A DNA stretch of 64,000 bases from Tenacibaculum sp. MAR_2010_89 (GTDB taxonomy: Bacteria > Bacteroidota > Bacteroidia > Flavobacteriales > Flavobacteriaceae), in the NCBI RefSeq assembly GCF_900105985.1, contig NZ_FNUB01000005.1:744001-808000 (forward strand), given 5' to 3'. Of this stretch, positions 18,965 to 25,702 are shown in pieces; the stretch's first letter is position 1; each line of letters begins with the position of its first letter. Made by a program: the position numbers and the translations under genes. Under the pieces are notes generated by a model. It saw nothing but the letters and a program-made list of their open reading frames with translations. It ran no database searches and was not told the DNA's origin.

Positions 18965-19696
18965 TTGGAAGCACCTATAAAAGTATACATAGTTGAAGAT
19001 ATTGCTATATCAAGAATGTCATTAGAAACAATGTTATTAGAAAATAACTATATCGTATCTGGTTCAGCTGCTAAAGCAGAAGTTGCTTGGATTGATATTC
19101 AACAAACAAAACCAAATTTAATTTTATTAGATATTAATTTATCAGGAGATAAAAATGGTATTTGGTTGGCTCAAAAGGTTAGAGAAAATTTTAAAATACC
19201 AATAGTTTATTTAACTGCTTATGGAGATCAGCAAACGTTAAAAGAAGTATTAGAAACAAAGCCTAATGGTTATTTAATGAAGCCTTATCAAGAGGCAACA
19301 TTATTAACAACAATTACTATTGCATTAAATAATTTTTTAGAAAGCGAAAAAGAAAGAGAGGTATTTAAAGAAAACAATGATTCTGATGTTTTTATCTTCA
19401 TAAAAGATAGAGCTATGAAAGTAAAAATAAATACGAATGATATTTATTATATAAAATCTGATGGGAACTATTTAGAAATTAAGTTAAAAGAAAAAAAATA
19501 CGTTGTAAGAAATAAATTAATGGAATTTAAAAAACAACTTCCTCATACAATATTCTTTCAAAGTCACCAAAGGTACCTAGTAAACATAAGTAAAATTAAG
19601 GTGGTTGGAAAAGATTATGTTTCCATAAATGATGAAAATATTCCACTTTCTTTAAAATATAAAAAAGAAGTAGAGCAAGTATTAATCGTTAAATAG
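18965..19696 (+). CDS. LytTR-type response regulator (TTG start)
   Basis: 243 residues. Receiver domain (1-120) with the acidic pair at E11/D12, phosphorylation site D56 in LLLDINLS, conserved threonine in YLTAYGD and lysine in MKPY; a LytTR DNA-binding domain follows (about 140-243; FIKDRAMKVKINTNDIYYIK, then FFQSHQRYLVNISKI). The only in-frame start near the receiver N-terminus is a TTG immediately after the kinase TAA, so translation is probably coupled. LytTR domains bind pairs of 9-bp direct repeats about 21 bp apart, and such a pair lies 75-104 bases downstream of this gene, before the next operon. Confidence 0.92.
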   Translation: MEAPIKVYIVEDIAISRMSLETMLLENNYIVSGSAAKAEVAWIDIQQTKPNLILLDINLSGDKNGIWLAQKVRENFKIPIVYLTAYGDQQTLKEVLETKPNGYLMKPYQEATLLTTITIALNNFLESEKEREVFKENNDSDVFIFIKDRAMKVKINTNDIYYIKSDGNYLEIKLKEKKYVVRNKLMEFKKQLPHTIFFQSHQRYLVNISKIKVVGKDYVSINDENIPLSLKYKKEVEQVLIVK

Positions 19697-19770
19697 TACT
19701 CTTTATTTCAAATGTATGTAAGTCTTATAAAATGAGGCTATATAAGAATATTAATAATTATTGTATTCAA

Positions 19771-19800
19771 CTTCACAAAAAACACTCCAATCTTCACAAA
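19771..19800 (+). promoter_or_regulatory. Candidate LytTR operator: CTTCACAAA direct repeat, 21-bp period
   Basis: The 9-mer CTTCACAAA occurs at 19771-19779 and again at 19792-19800, giving a period of exactly 21 bp (12-bp spacer). This is the geometry of LytTR binding sites. It is 54 bases before the start of the T9SS-sorted protein gene and just downstream of a LytTR regulator gene. The match to the classical LytTR consensus is only partial, so the call rests on geometry and context. Confidence 0.5.
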
Positions 19801-19853
19801 TAATTTATAAAAATATTTAAGCGAAGCATATTTGTTTTTTAATTAAAACATAA

Positions 19854-20333
19854 ATGTGGTCTAAACAAAAATTAAACATGCTGTTTTTTTTACTAATGAT
19901 TAGTGGATTAAAAGCGCAACAAGCAATTATTACTTCTGGAGGTAGTGTTAAAAGTAGTGATGGTAGCTTAACTTATACGATTGGAAGCTTTGCTTATCAA
20001 ACATATTCAAATGTAAACGGTTCTATAACTGAGGGAGTACAACAACCTTTTGAAATATCGACAGTTTTAGGAACCGATTTAGAGGAGGTTAAGCTGCAAT
20101 TAAAAGCATTTCCAAACCCGACTATTGAAAATCTTACACTTAGCGTTGGGAATTATATAAATGAAAATTTAAGTTATCAACTTTATGATATCCAAGGAAA
20201 ATTCATACAGCAAGAAGATTTTGAAACTAATAAAACAGTGATTAGTATGTTGAATTTACCAGCAGGTGCTTATTTATTAAGTGTATATGACAAAAATAGA
20301 TTAATGAAGATATTTAAAATAATTAAAAACTAA
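19854..20333 (+). CDS. Small T9SS type A sorting-domain protein
   Basis: 159 residues. Signal peptide about 1-21 (LNMLFFLLMISGLKAQ). Residues 22-70 (IITSGGSVKSSDGSLTYTIG, then ITEGVQQPFEI) are a common flavobacterial module. From about residue 84 a T9SS type A C-terminal domain is visible: LKAFPNPTIENLTL, YQLYDIQGKFIQQED, LPAGAYLLSVYDKNRLMKIF. The protein should cross the outer membrane by the type IX system and be attached to the surface or released. It stands 4 bases ahead of the repeat protein, so the two are cotranscribed. Confidence 0.85.
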   Translation: MWSKQKLNMLFFLLMISGLKAQQAIITSGGSVKSSDGSLTYTIGSFAYQTYSNVNGSITEGVQQPFEISTVLGTDLEEVKLQLKAFPNPTIENLTLSVGNYINENLSYQLYDIQGKFIQQEDFETNKTVISMLNLPAGAYLLSVYDKNRLMKIFKIIKN

Positions 20334-20337
20334 ATAC

Positions 20338-22620
20338 ATGAAGAAATTTTTCTCCTTATTAATAGCAATAATAATTACAAGTAGTGTATTTGGGCAAACT
20401 CCAGATCAAATAAGTTACCAAGCAGTAATAAGAGATGCAACTAACGCATTAATCAAAGAGCAATCAATAGGTGTACAAATAAGTATATTAAAAGGTAGTA
20501 TTAACGGTTCTGCTGTATATTCAGAAACACAAACACCTTCTACTAATAAAAATGGTTTAATTAGCTTAGAAATAGGAAAAGGTATAAATGTGACAGGCAA
20601 GTTTAATTCTATAGATTGGTCTAGTGATACTTTTTTTATTAAAACTGAAATAGATCCAGTAGGAGGAACGAATTATAAGATTACAGGTACTAGTCAATTA
20701 ATGAGTGTTCCTTATGCCTTGCATGCCAAAACTGCTAGTAATTTCTCAGGTACTATTAAAGAAAGTCAAATATCAGATTTAAAGCATACAATTGATACAA
20801 ATACACAGTTAAGTGAAGCAGAAGTAGATTCTTTTGTAGATAATAATGGGTATTTGAAAACTGAAGTTGATGGAAGTATAACTAATGAAATCCAAGATTT
20901 ATCGTTAGTTGGAAATAAGTTGAAAATCACTAAAAATGGAACAGCTACAACAATAGATTTAAGTGGGTATCTAGATAATACAGATACGCAATTAACGGAA
21001 ACACAAGTAGATGCTTTTGTAGATAATAATGGGTATTTAAAAACAGAAGTTGATGGAAGTATAACTAATGAAATCCAAGATTTATCGTTAGTTGGAAATA
21101 AGTTGAAAATCACTAAAAATGGAACAGCTACAACAATAGATTTAAGTGGGTATCTAGATAATACAGATACGCAATTAACGGAAACACAAGTAGATGCTTT
21201 TGTAGATAATAATGGGTACTTAAAGACAGAAGTTGATGGAAGTGTAACTAATGAAATCCAAGATTTATCGTTAGTTGGAAATAAGTTAAAAATCACCAAA
21301 AATGGAACAGCTACAACAATAGATTTAAGTAGGTATCTTGATAATACAGATACGCAATTAACGGAATCACAAGTAGATGCTTTTGTAGATAATAATGGAT
21401 ATTTAAAAACAGAAGTTGATGGTAGTGTAACTAATGAGATACAAGATTTGTCGCTTGTTGGAAATAAATTAAAAATTACTAAAAATGGAACAGCTACAAC
21501 AATAGATTTAAGTAAATATTTAGATAATACAAATACACAATTAACAGAATCACAAGTAGATGTTTTTGCAAATAATAATGGGTATTTAAAAACAGAAGTT
21601 GATGGTAGTGTAACGAATGAAATACAAGATTTATCATTAGTTGGAAATAAATTAAAGATTACTAACAATGAATCTGCAGTAACAATAGATTTAAGTAAAT
21701 TTTTAGACAATACTAATACACAATTAACGGAATCACAAGTAGATGCCTTTGCAAACAACAATGGGTATTTACAAACAGAAGTTGATGGTAGTATAACTAA
21801 TGAAATTCAAGATTTATCATTAGTTGATAATAATTTAAAAATTACTAATAATAGTTTAGCAACTACAGTAGATTTAAGTAAGTACTCTGAATTGCCAACC
21901 CAATCTGGAAATTCAGGAAAAGTTTTAACTACTGATGGTACTTCATCTTCATGGAGTGCTCCGGCTACACCTTCTCTTGCTGAGGTGCTAACTAAAAGTA
22001 GTGATGCAGGCACAAAAACAATTACTAATCTGAGTAAATTAGGTGTTGGAACTTCAACCGTAACTTCAGGAGCAGCAGTAGAGATCAACTCAACAACAGG
22101 AGGTCTTCTTTTACCTCGTTTAACTACTGCTGAAAGAGATGCATTAGCTAAAAACCCTGGATTGATTATTTTTAATAAAGAAACAGGTAAGTTTCAAGGA
22201 TATCAAGGGTTTCCAGAATCTGAACTATTTATTAATCATAATACATTTATAGGAAATTTAACTTTTTCGGGACAATCATTTACAGCTACAGAAACTGGCA
22301 ATTTCACAAAATTAGTTTTGAACTTCCAGGCAGCAGTAACCGGAGGGACATTAAAAATATATAGTGGTAATACTGTAACGGGTACTCCAATACATACACA
22401 ATCATATACAGTAGGAGCTGGAGAACAAGAAATTGTACTATCTAATGCAATAAATGTAGTATCTGGTCAGCAATACACTGTTTTTGTAAATACTACTTGT
22501 GCGTATTACCCATTTGCTACATATGCCGGAGGTACAGCTTTTACTGTTAATCTTGCATTTCCAGGGGATTTATGGATGAAAGTAAAGTTTGGAAAATCAT
22601 CATGGGTAGATTTACATTAA
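20338..22620 (+). CDS. Tail-fibre-like exported repeat protein (six 61-residue repeats)
   Basis: 760 residues. Signal peptide MKKFFSLLIAIIITSSVFGQ, then a domain (21-150) with PDQISYQAVIRDATNALIKE and MSVPYALHAKTA, a module common in flavobacterial surface proteins. Residues 157-522 are six contiguous 61-residue repeats built on QLTETQVDAFVDNNGYLKTE, VDGSITNEIQDLSLVGNKLK and ITKNGTATTIDLSGYLDNTD. After them come GKVLTTDGTSSSWSA and GAAVEINSTTGGLLLPRLTT, the collar-like motif of phage tail-fibre and adhesin proteins, and a beta-rich C-terminal domain with no T9SS sorting signal visible. Probably a trimeric or fibrous surface adhesin; the function is inferred. Confidence 0.82.
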   Translation: MKKFFSLLIAIIITSSVFGQTPDQISYQAVIRDATNALIKEQSIGVQISILKGSINGSAVYSETQTPSTNKNGLISLEIGKGINVTGKFNSIDWSSDTFFIKTEIDPVGGTNYKITGTSQLMSVPYALHAKTASNFSGTIKESQISDLKHTIDTNTQLSEAEVDSFVDNNGYLKTEVDGSITNEIQDLSLVGNKLKITKNGTATTIDLSGYLDNTDTQLTETQVDAFVDNNGYLKTEVDGSITNEIQDLSLVGNKLKITKNGTATTIDLSGYLDNTDTQLTETQVDAFVDNNGYLKTEVDGSVTNEIQDLSLVGNKLKITKNGTATTIDLSRYLDNTDTQLTESQVDAFVDNNGYLKTEVDGSVTNEIQDLSLVGNKLKITKNGTATTIDLSKYLDNTNTQLTESQVDVFANNNGYLKTEVDGSVTNEIQDLSLVGNKLKITNNESAVTIDLSKFLDNTNTQLTESQVDAFANNNGYLQTEVDGSITNEIQDLSLVDNNLKITNNSLATTVDLSKYSELPTQSGNSGKVLTTDGTSSSWSAPATPSLAEVLTKSSDAGTKTITNLSKLGVGTSTVTSGAAVEINSTTGGLLLPRLTTAERDALAKNPGLIIFNKETGKFQGYQGFPESELFINHNTFIGNLTFSGQSFTATETGNFTKLVLNFQAAVTGGTLKIYSGNTVTGTPIHTQSYTVGAGEQEIVLSNAINVVSGQQYTVFVNTTCAYYPFATYAGGTAFTVNLAFPGDLWMKVKFGKSSWVDLH
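20806..21903 (+). repeat. Six tandem 183-bp coding repeats
   Basis: Units start at 20806, 20989, 21172, 21355, 21538 and 21721, each exactly 183 bp. The first three units are nearly identical in DNA over long stretches, including the 132 bases that close units 1 and 2, while units 4-6 are progressively more diverged. This gradient suggests recent duplication at the 5' end. Confidence 0.95.
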
Positions 22621-22640
22621 AATAAAATTAAAGCTATTAA

Positions 22641-22667
22641 AAACCGACGCTTATGCGTTGGTTTTTT
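22641..22667 (+). terminator. Rho-independent terminator after the repeat protein
   Basis: AAACCGACGC pairs with GCGTTGGTTT (one G-U) around a four-base loop, followed by a T run. Confidence 0.8.
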
Positions 22668-22746
22668 ACATTTAGAAGCTATTTAATGTCGTTCGGAAAG
22701 TTTTGTGGATATTCTATGTGATTTTTTAGAATCTTAGCAGAAGATT

Positions 22747-22796
22747 AAAATCACCCATTTTGGGTGATTTGGAATATTAGTTAAAGTAATACTTTT
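22747..22796 (+). promoter_or_regulatory. Hairpin overlapping the promoter of the first zinc-ribbon gene
   Basis: A perfect 9-bp inverted repeat AAATCACCC / GGGTGATTT (22747-22769) with a 5-nt loop and no T run abuts a good Bacteroidota promoter: TTG at 22768-22770 and TACTTTTG at 22789-22796, spacing 18. The ATG at 22812 follows 15 bases later. The dyad could be an operator or an end-of-transcript hairpin of the upstream operon. Confidence 0.5.
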
Positions 22797-22811
22797 GAAA
22801 AAATAATAATA

Positions 22812-23009
22812 ATGAATTGTCCAAACTGCCAATCAATAATAGTTAATCGTAAAAAGAGAAGTGTCTTTCAAAAAATTATTTTGCCAAACAGCAAAAAATT
22901 AAAATGTTTTAGTTGTGCTACAGTGTTTTTTTATTTTCCTTTTTTTGGAAAATCTATCGTTCCATATAAAACTAAAGTAAATAAGCAAATTAGTAATCAA
23001 AATATTTAG
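22812..23009 (+). CDS. Zinc-ribbon microprotein 1
   Basis: 65 residues. Two CxxC knuckles (CPNC at 3-6 and CFSC at 36-39) form a complete zinc ribbon, with a basic stretch between them (RKKRSVFQKIILPNSKKLK). It is homologous to the neighbour at 23105: both have a cysteine knuckle at the extreme N-terminus, a basic FQK/LQK linker, LP, and a second knuckle. The extra C-terminal part (FFYFPFFGKSIVPY) is aromatic. Function unknown; nucleic acid or protein binding is plausible. It has its own well-formed promoter, which supports that it is a real gene. Confidence 0.7.
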   Translation: MNCPNCQSIIVNRKKRSVFQKIILPNSKKLKCFSCATVFFYFPFFGKSIVPYKTKVNKQISNQNI

Positions 23010-23104
23010 GCTCATTTTTTATAAAAACAGGAAAAACCCCCTTCTATTAAAGTTCTTTTTTAGTTATATTTATGAGGCTACCCAACTTCATAAACAAAAC
23101 CATC

Positions 23105-23257
23105 ATGGAATGTCCTAAATGCAACTCTAAATTGATTAAAAAGGTTAAAAGAACTACACTTCAAAAAACTTTATTTCTACCAAAATTATATAAATGTCAT
23201 TCTTGTAAAAAAATCTTTTCAAGAATTTCATTCATAAATGCTCTTCATATTGTATAG
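23105..23257 (+). CDS. Zinc-ribbon microprotein 2
   Basis: 50 residues from the ATG at 23105 (MECPKCNSKLIKK). An in-frame ATG at 23072 exists but overlaps a TATATTTA -7 element (23065-23072) and adds residues not matched in the paralogue, so the inner start is preferred. Knuckles CPKC (3-6) and CHSC (31-34) are joined by a basic linker VKRTTLQKTLFLPKLYK. Tandem paralogue of the gene at 22812. Function unknown. Confidence 0.68.
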   Translation: MECPKCNSKLIKKVKRTTLQKTLFLPKLYKCHSCKKIFSRISFINALHIV

Positions 23258-23322
23258 GTATACATACTAGAGATTTCCTTTTCTAAATATAGAAACCGTA
23301 CCTTTGTCAAAATTTTCTATAA

Positions 23323-24678
23323 ATGATCTCTTTTCAAGATTTAGATTTATCAAATCCACTAAGAAATTCCATTGAAGACTTAGGATTTATCAACCCAACA
23401 CCAATACAAGAACAAGCTTTTTCGGTTGTTCGTTCAGGTAAAGATGTAGTAGGTATTGCGCAAACAGGTACAGGAAAAACATTTGCTTATATGTTACCTA
23501 TTTTAAGGGATTTAAAGTTCTCTAAACAACAGCATCCTAGAATATTAGTGTTAGTACCTACAAGAGAATTAGTAGTTCAGGTGGTAGATGAAATTGAAAA
23601 GCTAGCAAAGTATATAAACTTACGTGTTTTAGGAGTTTATGGTGGTGTAAATTTAAATCGTCATAAAGAAGCAGTTTTACAAGGAACTGATATTATAGTT
23701 GCAACACCAGGTCGTTTATATGATTTGGCAATAAGCAGAGTGTTGAAACTAAAATCTATTCAAAAAGTAGTTATAGATGAAGTAGATGTAATGTTAGATT
23801 TAGGTTTTCGTTTTCAATTGTTGAATATTTTTGAATTATTGCCAGTAAGACGTCAAAATGTAATGTTTTCAGCAACAATGACTGAAGATGTTGAAGCGTT
23901 AATAGACGATTACTTTGTTGGGCCTAAAAAAATAGCAATTGCAGTAAGTGGAACACCTCTAGATAATATAGAGCAAGTAGCTTATAATGTACCTAATTTT
24001 TATACTAAAATTAATTTATTGTTGGAGTTACTATTCGATAAAAATGAATTTGGTAAAGTGTTAATTTTTGCTCCAAATAAGAGGAATGCTGACAGGATAT
24101 TTAATTTAGTTGAAGATGAATTTCCAAATCAATCTTGTGTAATACACTCTAATAAAACTCAAAATTACCGTTTACGATCAATTGAAGAATTTAATAATGG
24201 AAATCATAGGATTTTAATCGCTACTGATGTGATAGCTAGAGGGTTAGATTTAAATGAGATTACTCATGTAATTAATTTTAATCCAACTCAATACCCTGAA
24301 AACTATATGCATAGAATTGGTCGTACAGGTCGTGCTGAGCGTAAAGGGAAGTCTATTTTATTTGCAACTGAAAATGAACAAAAGGTAAAGTTAGCGATAG
24401 AAGAACTGATGGATTATAAAATACCACTAGTTGAAATTCCTGAACAAGTAGTAATATCTAAAGAATTAACTGAAGAAGAAAGACCAAGTGAAGATAGAGA
24501 TCAGTCAAAAAATAGAACCTCACAAGAGTATGTTCCAGGTCCTGCTTTTCATGAAAAGAAGGAAAAAAATAAGAAAGTGAATTTAGGTGGGTCTTATAGA
24601 AGGGAAATAGTAAAAAAATATAAGAAACCTAAAACGAGAGGGGATAAGAATTACAATAAGCGCAATAAGAAAAAATAA
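23323..24678 (+). CDS. DEAD-box-family RNA helicase with DEVD motif II
   Basis: 451 residues. Motifs: Q motif (PTPIQEQAF), AQTGTGKT (46-53), PTREL (79-83), ATPGR (127-131), motif II read as DEVD (152-155) instead of DEAD, SAT (183-185), ATDVIARGLD and HRIGRTGRAERKG. The catalytic aspartate, glutamate and final aspartate of motif II are kept; only the third residue differs (Ala to Val). The C-terminal 70 residues are highly charged and lysine-rich. The next gene starts 2 bases after the stop, so they form one transcript. A TACCTTTG element at 23299-23306 is the likely -7. Confidence 0.92.
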   Translation: MISFQDLDLSNPLRNSIEDLGFINPTPIQEQAFSVVRSGKDVVGIAQTGTGKTFAYMLPILRDLKFSKQQHPRILVLVPTRELVVQVVDEIEKLAKYINLRVLGVYGGVNLNRHKEAVLQGTDIIVATPGRLYDLAISRVLKLKSIQKVVIDEVDVMLDLGFRFQLLNIFELLPVRRQNVMFSATMTEDVEALIDDYFVGPKKIAIAVSGTPLDNIEQVAYNVPNFYTKINLLLELLFDKNEFGKVLIFAPNKRNADRIFNLVEDEFPNQSCVIHSNKTQNYRLRSIEEFNNGNHRILIATDVIARGLDLNEITHVINFNPTQYPENYMHRIGRTGRAERKGKSILFATENEQKVKLAIEELMDYKIPLVEIPEQVVISKELTEEERPSEDRDQSKNRTSQEYVPGPAFHEKKEKNKKVNLGGSYRREIVKKYKKPKTRGDKNYNKRNKKK

Positions 24679-24680
24679 AA

Positions 24681-25043
24681 ATGCAAAGACTTACCGAGCA
24701 AGAATTGCACAATTTAGGGATGAATATTGTAGGGAAAAAACTACAAGAAAAAGGGTATGAATTTGTTGCAATTAATAGCACTTTAAAAAAACATCCTCAA
24801 TTTGTATTGTTTAAAAAAGGAGAGCCAACAATCTTTGTATTAGTAAACGTAACTCAAAACATACAAAACCCAGAAGACTACGATGTTTTATGGATGGAAA
24901 CATTTAAAGAGCATGCAAAAAAGCAAAATGCGAAAATATGGTATGCAGGTATAGGAATAGCAAATGCTGAAAGTGTTGACTTGCCAGTGTTTAAAAACCA
25001 ACCATATTATGTTGCTTTTAATGATTTTTTAACCATTTTATAA
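24681..25043 (+). CDS. Conserved 120-residue protein of unknown function
   Basis: 120 residues, soluble, starting MQRLTEQELHNLGMNIVGKK, then YEFVAINSTLKKHPQFVLFK, VLWMETFKEHAKKQNAKIWY and AGIGIANAE. I recall close relatives in many Bacteroidota carrying the label Na+-NQR subunit F, a name that does not fit: no iron-sulphur, FAD or NADH motif is present. The alternating helix and strand pattern could suit a nuclease-like fold, but no catalytic set is clear. It is cotranscribed with the helicase, which suggests an RNA-related role; this is inference only. Confidence 0.78.
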   Translation: MQRLTEQELHNLGMNIVGKKLQEKGYEFVAINSTLKKHPQFVLFKKGEPTIFVLVNVTQNIQNPEDYDVLWMETFKEHAKKQNAKIWYAGIGIANAESVDLPVFKNQPYYVAFNDFLTIL

Positions 25044-25133
25044 TAATTTATTAGAACTATTTATAAGTATTCCAAAACCAATTATAATTAATTCTATACC
25101 ATTTATACATTTTTTTTAATTTAACATTAGAAA

Positions 25134-25161
25134 ACACCTGATTATATTGATAATCAGGTGT
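25134..25161 (+). terminator. Hairpin ending the helicase operon and overlapping the peptide promoter
   Basis: A perfect inverted repeat ACACCTGATTAT / ATAATCAGGTGT (12 bp, 4-nt loop), followed by TTTATGTTTT, about 90 bases after the stop at 25043. Its loop contains the TTG of the next promoter. Confidence 0.65.
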
Positions 25162-25177
25162 TTATGTTTTATTTTTG
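25147..25177 (+). promoter_or_regulatory. Candidate promoter of peptide gene 1
   Basis: TTG at 25147-25149 and TATTTTTG at 25170-25177 (followed by C) match the Bacteroidota consensus with 20-nt spacing. The same spacing occurs at the second peptide gene. Confidence 0.55.
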
Positions 25178-25207
25178 CAATAGGGAAATTAATTAATAAA
25201 CATTACA

Positions 25208-25309
25208 ATGAAAAAAACATTACTTAAGGGGATTCAAAACTTTATTAAAAACTTATTATTGGTTTTAAGAGAATTTGGCAAAGGAGCTGGATACGCTATA
25301 AACCACTAA
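25208..25309 (+). CDS. 33-residue amphipathic peptide, copy 1
   Basis: A short ORF of 33 codons starting MKKTLLKGIQNFIKN and ending EFGKGAGYAINH. It has a cationic N-terminus, a leucine-rich amphipathic helix and a glycine-rich tail; no signal-peptidase site or cysteine. Evidence that it is translated: a second copy at 25532 encodes a peptide identical at 27 of 33 positions, and over the last 12 codons the two genes differ at five third positions, all synonymous. It has its own promoter and terminator. I do not recognise the family; a signalling peptide, antimicrobial peptide, membrane toxin or small regulator of a membrane protein are all possible. Confidence 0.72.
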   Translation: MKKTLLKGIQNFIKNLLLVLREFGKGAGYAINH

Positions 25310-25334
25310 ACAATAAAGATATTTTGAAGAAGAG

Positions 25335-25368
25335 ACACTCGTTTTAAGATAAAGCGAGTGTTTTTTTA
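25335..25368 (+). terminator. Terminator of peptide gene 1
   Basis: ACACTCGTTTT pairs with AAAGCGAGTGT (one G-U) around AAGAT, then seven T. The whole hairpin is identical in sequence to the one after copy 2. Confidence 0.85.
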
Positions 25369-25470
25369 TTTACTTAATTTAAAGTGTTTTATTTATTCAA
25401 TTTCTTGCATAATTTTATTTTATAATACTTATATGTTTTTTAAACTAAATCATAAAGGGGGAAAACACTC

Positions 25471-25501
25471 TTGATTGTCAGTTGGTTATGGTTTATGTTT
25501 A
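25471..25501 (+). promoter_or_regulatory. Candidate promoter of peptide gene 2
   Basis: TTG at 25471-25473 and TATGTTTA at 25494-25501, spacing 20 nt as in copy 1. The -7 box has one departure from TAnnTTTG. The 5' leaders of both copies are also similar in length (29-30 bases) and sequence. Confidence 0.45.
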
Positions 25502-25531
25502 CCATGGGAAAAATTAATAAATTAACTAACA

Positions 25532-25633
25532 ATGAAAAAAAGATTACTTAAGGGGATTCAAAAAATTTTAAAAAACATGTTATTGGTATTAGCAGAATTT
25601 GGCAAGGGCGCTGGATATGCTATAAATCATTAA
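25532..25633 (+). CDS. 33-residue amphipathic peptide, copy 2
   Basis: 33 codons, starting MKKRLLKGIQKILKN and ending EFGKGAGYAINH. Differences from copy 1 fall at residues 4, 11, 12, 13, 16 and 21, all in the helical part and mostly conservative; R21 in copy 1 is alanine here. The C-terminal dodecapeptide is unchanged. The paired copies could encode two subunits of one activity, as in two-peptide bacteriocins, or a duplicated regulator. No transporter, immunity gene or modification enzyme is adjacent. Confidence 0.72.
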   Translation: MKKRLLKGIQKILKNMLLVLAEFGKGAGYAINH

Positions 25634-25655
25634 GCAAAATTTTTTTGAATAGAAA

Positions 25656-25688
25656 ACACTCGTTTTAAGATAAAGCGAGTGTTTTTTT
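25656..25688 (+). terminator. Terminator of peptide gene 2
   Basis: Same ACACTCGTTTT / AAAGCGAGTGT hairpin and T run as at 25335, ending 14 bases before the uracil-DNA glycosylase start. Confidence 0.85.
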
Positions 25689-25702
25689 GTTAGTTTTATA
25701 AA

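Noticed and set aside
20766..21761. A 331-codon open frame on the minus strand across the repeat array
   Set aside because: It mirrors the 183-bp coding repeats (period divisible by three keeps the antisense frame open). It has no promoter, no family, and the plus-strand product has a signal peptide and known modules.
20806..21903. Repeat array as a CRISPR or satellite
   Set aside because: Units are 183 bp, contiguous, without unique spacers, and stay in one long reading frame.
25208..25633. Peptide pair as a type I toxin-antitoxin with antisense RNA
   Set aside because: I found no convincing antisense promoter opposite the ORFs, so this is kept only as one possibility rather than called.
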